A model generated the notes under the pieces. The model worked only from the letters and a program-made list of their open reading frames with translations, was not told where the DNA came from and ran no database searches. DNA of 64,000 bases from DAIRDK01 sp035403225 (lineage in GTDB: Bacteria; Bacteroidota; Bacteroidia; Bacteroidales; FEN-979), in NCBI GenBank assembly GCA_035403225.1, contig DAONET010000011.1, forward strand, positions 1 to 64,000, in the 5' to 3' direction. Shown here one piece after another: positions 8,053 through 17,309 of the stretch. Position numbers and translations under genes: made by a program. How positions within the stretch are numbered: the stretch's first letter is position 1; each line of letters starts with the position of its first letter.

Positions 8053-11000
8053 TTATCTTACTAATGTTACAGTACCCATTGTTTCTAAATCTCCCTTTCC
8101 AATATCGTTTCCATCCCACTGGGAATCATCAATGAAGGAAGCTTCGACTTTCCAAATATAGGTTCCTGAAGGCATCAGGTTGCCATTGTACTTGCCATCC
8201 CAGCCTTCGGTCGGGCGTCCATCACTGTCAAGCAGGGTCGATTCCCAAAGCATCTCACCCCATACATTGAATACCTGGATGTGGTATTTCTTCAGATTCA
8301 TACCAACAGGCTTGAAGAGCATCACGCCAAGGTTGATACTGCTCGGGGCAAAAGCATTCGGGATGTACAGACCTTTAAAGAGCACATCGTATTCATAATA
8401 GGTAGTGTCAAGACACCCGAAGTCGTTCATGGAAACAAGCATGATCGTGTAGGTTCCATCTTCCGTGTAAGTAACGGTCGGGTTTGCATCTTCGGAAGTC
8501 TTTCCGTTGCCGAAATCCCACCAGTATCCGGTTGCTCCGGTAGACTCGTTCTTAAGCTGGATCTTCCCGGTCATGTTATCGATCTTATCGATGATCTTGA
8601 AGTTACTCAGCGGTGTTGTGCTGACGGTAACGGTAGAATCAACCGTATCGCGGCAACCATTATAGTCTTGTACGATCAGCTGAACCGTAAAGTCGCCGGT
8701 AGCCGGATAAATATAACTCGGGTTTCTCAAGGTAGAGGTATCAAGAACGAGAGACGGCACGCCGAAGTTCCAGTTCCAACCGCCGAAGGTAGTATCGGAG
8801 GTTTGTGACATATCCGTGAAGTAGGTCGGATCACCTTCGCAGGCCACAGTATTCCCGAAGCGGGCTTCCGGCAAACCGAAGATCCGGATTTGCTTAGCCA
8901 GAGAATCTTCGCAACCATATTGGTTTGCTACCTTCATCTGGGCGGTGTAATAACCCGGTAAGGGGTAGGTATGCGATGGGTTGGTCATGCTCGATGTGTC
9001 GGCCGTACCACTACCCGGATCACCGAAATTCCAACTCCACAAAACATTGGGTTCACCAAAGGTTTCGGAAGTATCGGTAAAGAGTACCGCTTGGTTCAGA
9101 CACGTGTTCGGGCTGGCAAAGTAAGCCTCGGGAGTTGCGTGAACCATCACCAGGTGAATGGTGCTGTCCGCAAACTGAACTCCGTTCACGGTTGCGTTGA
9201 TCAGGAGCCGTACATGATAGGTCCCTGCGCTGGCGAACCGGTGAGTGATGGATGAAGCATACGTGGTGTATGTTGTATCCAGCCCATCATCGAAATTCCA
9301 GTTCCATTGAGCGATCCGGTTCACCGGGATAGAACTATCCCCAAAAGTGATCGGATAGTTGGCACACATCAGGGTGGTATCCGGATCGAACGATGCACTG
9401 ATACACGGATACCGTTCTACCACTTGCGTGATCGAATCAAGACATCCCCTGGAATTGGTGGTGATCAGGGTGACATTGAATTGTCCGACGGTCTGGTACA
9501 GATGCGAGGTATCGCCCGAGGGGGCGCCGGTGATAATCAGCGGTGCAGATCCATCTCCAAAATGCCATTCCCAGGTCTGGATATTACCGATGCCTGGCAG
9601 TGTCTCATCATTAAGATGAATGATGCTGTCACATGGTTCAGAAACAAAACTGAAGGCAGGTTCAGGCAGGTCGTATACCTGCACAACCTTGTAAATGCTG
9701 TCCTTGCAGTTGTCAGAATTCCAGGCTGAAAGTTTTACGGTATATACATTAGGCGCTGAAAATGTATGAGTCGGGTTGTAGAGGTATGATTCGTTATAAG
9801 GTGCGGAATTCGGGTCACCAAAGTCCCAATGTACCGAATAGAGGGTATCTCCTGCTGCCAGGTTCTGAGTGCTGAAGTGGGAGACCTCTCCGAAACATAC
9901 GGTATCATAATTAAACGTGAACGACATGCCGGGCTCAACATAAACGCTGTTGACAATGGTGTCCTGACACCCATAGTTGTCGGTAACGATCAGCGTAACC
10001 AGGTAGGTCGTATCCGTAATATTATACGTATAGGTGGGGTTGACCATATCAGAGGTGTATCCCGGTTCAAAGATCCAGTAATGATCCACGATGGCTGCAT
10101 TGTTTCCATGCGACAAATCCTGGAAGTTCACCTGTCCGGCAGGACAATGGAAACTGGTATAGGTGAAGTCTGCTGTCGGGGTCGGTCTGGCTGTTACCGG
10201 CATGATGATCGAGTCGGTACAGTTAGACAGGTTCGTAACGATCAGTTTCACATTGTAGGTACCCCAGGTGGTATAGGTATAGGTCGGGTTCTGAACAGTC
10301 GATGTACCTACTCCGTCACCAAAGTCCCATAACCAGGAAGTAAGCATGCTCCCGGGAGCCGTGGAAAGGTCAGTAAACTGAGTAGCTGTTCCGACGCAGG
10401 ACGAGCTGGCTGAGAACATAGCCAATGGCTTCGGATTAACAGTTATCTGTATGACTGTGTCATTTTGACATCCGTCGGAAGTGGTCACCTGAAGGGTCAC
10501 GTTAAAGTTACCGGTGTTGGAGAAGATATGTGTCGGATTCTGCAACGTAGAGGTGTTGAGTGAACCTGATCCCGGATCACCGAAGTTCCAGTTCCAGGTG
10601 GTAATGGTACCCTGAGGAGCAGTAGAAGCATCGGTAAACTGCGTGATAGAATTGAAGCAGGCCGTATCGGCGCTGAAGGTAGCAAGAGGCGCCTCGATAA
10701 CCGTCACGGTCTGAGAAATGGTATCCTTACATCCGTTGATGTTGGTCACAATCAACTGTACATCGAAAGTACCTCCATCGGAAAACATATGGATGGGATT
10801 TTGCAGGTTGGAACTGTTGCTGCTTCCCGATCCCGGGTCATCGAAATTCCATTCCCATGACATCAGGTTGCCGCCACCGTTCTGCTGCGAATTATCATTG
10901 AACTGAATACCCATCAAGGCGCAGTTTGTGCCGGGGAAACTGAAGTTAGCCAACGGATTGCTGATGATCACAACAGGGTTTGTCTTTGAGTTGGTACAAC

Positions 11001-14000
11001 CCTTAGAAGTGGTAACAGTCAACTTGACATTGTAAGTGCCTCCGGTGGCAAAGATATGAGTAACGTCGGGGGAAGCGGGATAGTTAACAGTCACCGTGTT
11101 GCCGTCATCAAAGTCCCACACCCAGGTAGTAATATAACCGGATGGCGCTACAGATTGATCGGTAAACTGAACCGAAGAACCGGCGCAGGAAGGTGTTTGA
11201 TAAGAGAAGGCAGCGGTAGCTGATTCCGTTACCAGAACTTGTATCGTGGTATCTTTTACGCATCCGTTGGTGGTGGTAACAGTCAGTGTGACATTATACA
11301 CCTGGGCCGCAGAATACAAATGAGTGGGATTCTGTGACGTGGAGGTCTGTCCGTCACCAAACTGCCAGAAATAGGTGGCAATCGATCCCGGAGGAGGCGT
11401 GGTGGAACCATTCGTGAAAGTAGTCAGGTTACCAAGGCAGGCGGTGTCGGCAATAAAGCTGGCGACCGGTGGGGAATCAATGGTAAGCGTCTTGCTGACC
11501 GTATCGGTACAGTTCGATGCGTTGGTCACAATCAGTACGACCGTAAACGGTCCGGGGGCCGAGAATTCATGCGATGGATTCTGCGCGCTGGAATTATTCA
11601 GCATGCCTGAACCCGGATCACCAAAGTCCCAATACCAGGAAGTGATATTTCCTCCGCCATTGGGTTGTGACTGATCCGTAAACGGCACCAGTTGGTCGGA
11701 ACAATTAGTCGTTGGATTGCTGAAATTAGCAATGGGTGAAGGTATGCTGGTAACAACATGTTCGATGAAACTCTGACAACTGTCAGAAGTGATCACGGTC
11801 AACCGCACGTTATGCGAAAGTGCCGTCCCGGCAAAGACATGGTCTACATCCGGATTGTTCGGGAACAGGATATTCTGGGTAGTCCCGTCATCGAAATTCC
11901 AGAACCAGCGTACAATCTGTCCGGTATATCCCGGCAGCGTGGATGACAAGTCGTTGAAACTGACCACTGCTCCCTGACAAATGGGCGAAGTGAACGAGAA
12001 AGCAGCCACCGGCAACGGGTGTACAAGTACCTGCTTTGTCTTAGTACTGACGCATCCATTGGAATTGGTCACAGTCAGCGTAACCGTGAAGGTACCATAA
12101 TTGGTATAGGTATGGATCGGGTTCTGCTGAGTCGATCCCGGCAAACCGTCACCGAAATCCCATGAATAAGAAATGATGGTTGCCGGAGCAATAGTTGTCG
12201 AGAGATCCGTAAACTGAGTGGGTGAGTTGAAGCAAGCCGTATCAGCTGAAAAATCCGCTAACGGTTTGGCGCTGACGACCACCTGTTTAATAATGGTATC
12301 CTGGCAACCGCTCGAATTGGTCANNNNNNNNNNNNNNNNNNNNNNNNNNNNNNNNNNNNNNNNNNNNNNNNNNNNNNNNNNNNNNNNNNNNNNNNNNNNN
12401 NNNNNNNNNNNNNNNNNNNNNNNGTATCGGCCACAAACCAGGCTACCGGAGGTTGTGCAATCGTGATGGGCAATTGGACCGTATCAACACAGTTGTTCAC
12501 GTTCGTTACAATAAGCTGGACGGTGTATGGGCCAGGAGCGCTATAAGTATGGGACGGGCTTTGAATAGTTGAGGTATTATTAATCCCTGAGCCCGGATCA
12601 CCGAAGTTCCAGTTCCAGGAAACGATGTTGCCACCGCCGTTTGACTGTGAAAGGTCGGTGAAATTGACCATCTGGTCGGCACAATTGATCGTTGAATACG
12701 TGAAATTGGCAATAGGCGCCGGGATGAGGTTCACTGTCTTTTCAATGAAGGCGGTACAACTGTCGTTCGACCAAACTGTCAGTCTGACAGTATAAGCCGT
12801 GCCCGGGCCGGTGAAAGTATGCAGCACATTCGGAGAGGTAGGAAGAAGGATGGTCTGAGTGGTACCATCGCCGAAATCCCAGACCCATTTCGCCACATAT
12901 CCGGTAAAGCCGGCAGGTACATAGGAAAGGTCGGTAAACTGAACAGCTGTGCTCTGGCAGTTGGGAGCATTCCAGGTGAAATTGGGTACCGGAAGCGGAT
13001 GAACCTCTATCGTATGAGAAATAGTGTTCATACATCCGTTGGTATCAGCCACTGTAAGGGTAACCGTATAGACACCCGGGGCTGGGAATAAATGCTGGGT
13101 GGTGATAGGATCGGTAACAGCGGGCGTACCGTCGCCGAAATTCCACGACCAGGTAGCAATGGAACCCAGGTTCATCGAAGTGTCGGCCGTGAAGGTGACT
13201 ACATCATTAATACAAGCGGTATCATGTGTAAATTCGACAGTCGGGTGAGGCAGAATATATACCGGCTTGATAATCGTATCTACGCAGTTATTGAAGTTCG
13301 TGATTACCAACCGGACGTTATAGGTTGAATCCCCGTAATTAAAAATATGTGAAGGATTCTGCATGGCAGAGGTATTGTCAATCCCTGAACCGGGATCAGC
13401 AAAATTCCACTCCCAGGAAATGATATTCCCGCCACCGTTGGCAAAGGAGGCATCGGTAAACTGAACAAGCTGGTCTTCGCAACCTACAGTGAAACTAAAG
13501 TTGGCAACAGGGTTGGGGAGAAGATAAACATCATCGGTATAGGTGGCGGTATATCCGTTGTTGTCAATGACCGTCAGAGTAACCGCGAAGGTGTCGATGG
13601 CAGTGTAAAGATGACATGTATTCGGGTCGTTGGGGAAAAATACCGTATCAAAAGGACTGCCATCGCCGTAATCCCAAATCCAGGTGGTGATCCAGCCAAA
13701 GGGCGGTGTCGGCACGGATGACAAGTCCGTAAAGCAAACTTCCTGTCCGTCGCATACTGGTGAGTTGGAGGAGAAGAAGGCGACCGGATTAGCCGGAGCA
13801 TCGATGGGGTGGGTAATGGCACCGGAGCACCCGATGGTGTCAGTAACCGTACATGTCACAAAAAAAGTATTGGGCGCAGGATAAATATGAACCGGATTGC
13901 GACCGTATCCATAGGTTCCATCGCCAAAATTCCATTCGATCATGTTGCCGATCATGCCGATCGGGGTGATGGTGGTGTCGATGTGAAATATGAATTCATT

Positions 14001-14968
14001 ATTCTGATTTCCGAATTCCCAGGTAAATTCAACAGAAGGCAACGGGAAGATCGTCATCGTCTTGATAATGGTATCGGGACATCCGGTAGTGTTGATCGAG
14101 ATCAGCATCACGTCATAATCGCCGATAGCCGAGAACTGGTGAACGGGATCTTTCAGGGTTGACGTATTGTTACCGGAGAGTGGATCATCAAAATCCCAAT
14201 AATAGGAAGNNNNNNNNNNNNNNNNNNNNNNNNNNNNNNNNNNNNNNNNNNNNNNNNNNNNNNNNNNNNNNNNNNNNNNNNNNNNNNNNNNNNNNNNNNN
14301 NNNNNNNNNTGCACCGGAGTATAGGCGCAGGGAGGAATGTTAGCTGCGATCTTGGCATGCGGAATGAATTGATTGGGATTTACGTAAACGGCATCATAGA
14401 TGGTATCACGCATTCCTTCGTTGTTGGTAACGATAAGGGTGATTGTATAAGTAATATCATAAGGAGGCAGATACAAATGTTGCGGATTTTCGAGGGTGGA
14501 AGTACCGCCATCACCGAAGTCCCACTCGTAAGAGACAATTGGTTTTAAAGGATCAGCCACCGACATATTGTGGAAGGTAAGGCTGTCGCCGTAACACGAA
14601 GTGTTCGTGTAATAAAAATAGGAGACCAGCAATGGCTGAATGGCCACTGAAAGGGTATGGTTCCCCGCACAACTCAGCGCCGGATTTGTCTCTGTCACGG
14701 TAATGGACCCGGTCCCTACAGCCCCCCAGGTGACCATGATCTGGTTGGTCCCCGGACCTGCTGTGATAGTTCCGCCGGAAACCGTCCAGGAATACGTATG
14801 CCCAGGTATGGCCGGTGTTGTATAAATTACGCTGTCCTGGTTATTGCATACCACCATTGGTCCCGAAATGCGTGGTTGTGTGTCGCCGCACGGCTGAGCT
14901 AAAACGCCCGATACGAGGAAGACAGGAAACAAAAAAACCAGACTGAATCGTAGAAATCGTTGAAACAT
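8053..14968 (-). CDS. Giant PKD-repeat cell-surface protein with T9SS type B sorting domain, interrupted by two gaps
   Basis: Three frame segments belong to one gene: 14310-14968, 12424-14209 and 8053-12323. They encode 219, 595 and 1422 visible residues. The N-terminus has a signal peptide (VSGVLAQP) and a PKD-like domain (YSWTVSGGTI). At least 23 PKD domains follow, recognised by W-[DN]-F-G-D-G/P cores, and a 24th is implied by the gap at 12324. The last roughly 95 residues form the gliding-motility C-terminal (type B) domain: IPNAFAP, FNVWGE, WDGKYNG, GTYIWKVEA. Each PKD domain carries a conserved Cys pair (TACF and NGC), possibly disulfides. The protein should be secreted by T9SS and act as a stalk or adhesin. 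An apparent GTG start at 12282 is only an effect of the gap. Confidence 0.92.
12324..12423. other. 100-N scaffold gap inside the PKD array (real missing sequence)
   Basis: On the coding strand the residues before the gap (VAWFVAD) open a PKD unit and those after it (TNSSGCQDT) close one. Comparison with sister units suggests about 57 missing codons, near 170 bp. Frame arithmetic needs a length of 2 modulo 3, so 100 is a placeholder. Confidence 0.85.
14210..14309. other. 100-N scaffold gap inside the PKD array (real missing sequence)
   Basis: The coding strand stops after PPCAYTPV and resumes at SYYWDFDDP. By comparison with other units about 17 codons, near 50 bp, are missing. The true length must be 2 modulo 3 to join the two frames. 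Confidence 0.75.
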
Positions 14969-15089
14969 ATGGTCTCTGATTATGTTTATAAAATCATGAA
15001 TTAATTATACTCTTTTACAAGAAAAAGGTTTCACTCTAAGGTTGCTTCTTTACTTAGTAATTTTCAATCCCAATAATCCAATAATAACA

Positions 15090-15097
15090 CAAAGATA
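15090..15097 (-). promoter_or_regulatory. Candidate -7 box for the PKD-protein/PorP operon
   Basis: The minus strand reads TATCTTTG, an exact TAnnTTTG match, about 120 bp before the start codon. A second exact match (TACCTTTG, 15230-15237) lies further upstream. Neither has a clear -33 TTTG, so which one is used is open. Confidence 0.3.
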
Positions 15098-15296
15098 GCA
15101 TTCTTTTTAAAAAGCTGTCATTTTATCTACCCTAACAAAGAAAAATATTTTTAGGGCTATTTCTCCGCTCCGGGCAACACCTGAAACTATGCGGCTTATA
15201 TCTTGGTTTTTAAAAAGATTTTTACTATCCAAAGGTAAAAAAAAATCCATGAAATTGTATTCTTTCGTAACTATTTTGCACTTTTATTGTCTGATG

Positions 15297-15331
15297 TTTG
15301 TCAATTCATTGGATTATTCGTCATACATTTG
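15297..15331 (+). promoter_or_regulatory. Candidate promoter of the small lipoprotein gene
   Basis: TTTG at 15297-15300 and TACATTTG at 15324-15331 fit the Bacteroidota -33/-7 elements, although the 23-bp spacing is 3-4 bp longer than usual. Transcription would begin about 15 bp before the ATG. Confidence 0.35.
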
Positions 15332-15352
15332 TTCAACCTTAATCATCAACAC

Positions 15353-15667
15353 ATGAAGATCCTTCGTTTCTTTTTCCCTGCAATAATTTCCGCAACGCTC
15401 CTGGTTACGGCTGGTTGCACCCAGGAAGAAACCACTCCCTGTGACGGAATCGGCAAGATCTGTTTTACCAATAAACTGGATAGCACAGTAGTAGTTGATA
15501 TCCTTCAACTCAACCTGCAGATCAGCGTTCCCAAAGACCATATGGAATGTTTGGAAGTGACCGGCGATGCTGCCTACAACTTCAAATTCACCTGCAACGA
15601 GTTTTACAAGGATACAACGATCGTCATCTCCACCTGTGACGACAAAGAACTCATCGTTAAAAAATAG
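15353..15667 (+). CDS. Small cysteine-rich lipoprotein, unknown function
   Basis: The 104-residue product has a lipoprotein signal ending in VTAGC (Cys22) and five further cysteines at about positions 30, 37, 66, 81 and 95. The mature part is a mix of short beta strands (TVVVDILQLNLQISV, YNFKFTC, TIVIST). The pattern suggests a small disulfide-stabilised beta domain in the periplasm or at the cell surface, but I do not recognise the family. The upstream ATG-like start at 15287 is rejected because the signal peptide begins exactly at 15353 and a candidate promoter lies between. It stands alone, divergent from the PKD gene and convergent with the next gene, 32 bp away. Confidence 0.7.
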   Translation: MKILRFFFPAIISATLLVTAGCTQEETTPCDGIGKICFTNKLDSTVVVDILQLNLQISVPKDHMECLEVTGDAAYNFKFTCNEFYKDTTIVISTCDDKELIVKK

Positions 15668-15699
15668 GGACCTTCTCCGGACGAACCGGGAGTAATCTG

Positions 15700-17274
15700 C
15701 TATTCAAACTGCACCTTATTGCAGAAAAAGACGAGTTTTGTTGCGTTTCCTGAAATGGAAAGGTTTTTAATTTCCTGATATCCGTAACAGATGAAATAAT
15801 GATCATACCATTGGATCATGTTGCTTTTGCTCTCATGGATGAGCCGGTCATCGGGCAATAGCAACTCCAATGGGGTATAATCTGTTTTCTCAACAGTGTT
15901 CCCGCCCTGGATGATTTTATATCCTATTTTTCCTTCACTCAGAAACGCCAGGATGATCTTGTCTCCATCAAAGATCATGGTCACCTTGGGATCCGGAGTA
16001 TTCGAGAGCAGGTTACGGATCTCCATGGAATTGTCCCACAACAGGTTCCCATCTGCATCATAGCCTGCCACGATGGCATTCGTGAAGCGATAGCCGTCGA
16101 ATACCGAATAAGAACTGTTGTAAGGCCGGCCGTAAAAATCGAAATCAGTAAACGATTCGGAATGAAACTGAAGGTAGTAAGCTTCACCCAGCAAAATATA
16201 CTGATCACCGCTTTTTACCATGTTGTGGATAAGCATATTCAAATCTGTAGAATATTCTGTACTGATCCGGTTTTTTTTCATGGCCTTCTTACGCAGGGAG
16301 ATAATATCACGTTCGCTCAGAAAAGCGTCTGCGCTTTTAAAATCAAGGAAATTGGTAAAACTGGTATTTTTTTCTGTCAGACCTGATATCAGGGCGGTAA
16401 AAAATCCGGTAGCCTTGGAGGTCCCTTGCTGATGCTGCTGATCTGTCACCGAGGAGGTCAGCACATAGGTCCCGGAAAGCAGTTGCTCAGTGGGGGAAAT
16501 TGAATAAATCCCTGTTTCGGAGAGCTGCCGCTCCGGGGTCATGGTGGCCATCAGCGTCTCACCTAAAAACCGGCCATCACCGGAGATCTTTACAAAATAA
16601 TAATCCCAGAACCGCCGGGTCAGTTGCTTCCTGACGACAAGGTTGACCATCGCCCCATCCGGTGTAACTTCCATGGCCGAAAAACACGTTTGCACCGCCC
16701 CTGTAAGGGTGACAAAATCCTGCTTGCCCGTCGGGAGATCGAGGATCATCAGTTTGGCCTGTTCACCCTTGATGTTTAATCCGGCGAAACAAGTCCGGCC
16801 AATCACCCTGAACATGGCCAGGGTGGCATTCTCCGGCAAATCCCCGTTGTTCAGGACAAAAGTCCCACGGTGAGGAATCACCCTCAAAACCTGAAAACCC
16901 GGGAGAGAACCCTTCCCCTTCCCTTCTGACTGAAAAAACAGTGAAAGGGTATCGTTTCCGGAATAGCTATCGGCAAAAGTCATCTCCGCCCCCAGCGGAA
17001 CCGCCTTCGTCCATTGTTTCTGAAAATTCCGGTCATAAAAGATGAAATACCACTTCACCAGATTCTCGGTGCTTGTTTCGGTGCTTTGAAAGAAAATCAG
17101 CATCCCGTCGGACATACAAGGGATGACACGGTAAGTCTCGTTGTCGGATCCGACCGGGATCTCAATGCGAAGCGGCTTATTCAGTTCCGGATCGGAATAT
17201 ACATTCTGTGCTGTCCCTGCCGTAGCCAGGAACAGTAACCATAATGCGATGAAAGATCCCAGATATCTGGACAT
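15700..17274 (-). CDS. Secreted protein of unknown function, 524 residues
   Basis: A signal peptide (ATAGTAQN) is followed by about 500 residues with a regular beta pattern: GMLIFFQS, WYFIFYDRNFQKQWTKAVPL, YILLGEAYYLQF, IVAGYDADGNLLWDNSMEI. Phrases such as DADGNLLWDNSM and DRNFQKQW recur in Bacteroidota proteins with beta-propeller-like folds that report values, but I cannot assign a family. No catalytic motif, Cys lipobox or T9SS tail is seen, so it is probably periplasmic. It lies 35 bp downstream of the lamin-tail T9SS protein on the same strand and has its own candidate -7 box in the gap. Confidence 0.7.
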   Translation of the reverse strand: MSRYLGSFIALWLLFLATAGTAQNVYSDPELNKPLRIEIPVGSDNETYRVIPCMSDGMLIFFQSTETSTENLVKWYFIFYDRNFQKQWTKAVPLGAEMTFADSYSGNDTLSLFFQSEGKGKGSLPGFQVLRVIPHRGTFVLNNGDLPENATLAMFRVIGRTCFAGLNIKGEQAKLMILDLPTGKQDFVTLTGAVQTCFSAMEVTPDGAMVNLVVRKQLTRRFWDYYFVKISGDGRFLGETLMATMTPERQLSETGIYSISPTEQLLSGTYVLTSSVTDQQHQQGTSKATGFFTALISGLTEKNTSFTNFLDFKSADAFLSERDIISLRKKAMKKNRISTEYSTDLNMLIHNMVKSGDQYILLGEAYYLQFHSESFTDFDFYGRPYNSSYSVFDGYRFTNAIVAGYDADGNLLWDNSMEIRNLLSNTPDPKVTMIFDGDKIILAFLSEGKIGYKIIQGGNTVEKTDYTPLELLLPDDRLIHESKSNMIQWYDHYFICYGYQEIKNLSISGNATKLVFFCNKVQFE

Positions 17275-17291
17275 GACCGGAACATTTCATG

Positions 17292-17299
17292 CAAATGTA
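17292..17299 (-). promoter_or_regulatory. Candidate -7 box for the 524-residue secreted protein
   Basis: The minus strand reads TACATTTG, an exact -7 consensus match, 18 bp before the start codon at 17274. No -33 element is visible. Confidence 0.35.
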
Positions 17300-17309
17300 A
17301 CGAAAATGG

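Larger units (their letters stand above)
8430..14640 (-). repeat. Tandem PKD domain array with higher-order periodicity
   Basis: About 24 units of 80-90 codons each. Units alternate among three subtypes: WNFGDPGSG with an NTS motif, a plain WDFGDG type, and a long-loop type with a PxxPxVxH segment (for example LLPTSPNVLH, LFPNNPDVDH, NYPASPDVTH). The order long-loop, DPGSG, plain recurs at least four times in the middle of the array, which indicates block duplication of two to four units. Confidence 0.85.
14969..15352. other. AT-rich intergenic region between divergent genes
   Basis: This 384-bp stretch separates the starts of the giant PKD gene (minus) and a small lipoprotein gene (plus). 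It is AT-rich and holds candidate -7 boxes on both strands. I see no open reading frame, tRNA or strong hairpin in it. Confidence 0.6.

Noticed and set aside
8053..12282. Separate 1409-residue gene with a GTG start
   Set aside because: The GTG is in the middle of a conserved PKD unit and the frame continues upstream to the gap, so it is part of the larger gene.
8430..14640. Repeats as a CRISPR array
   Set aside because: The units are about 250 bp, coding, diverged and carry PKD domains. There are no short identical repeats with unique spacers.
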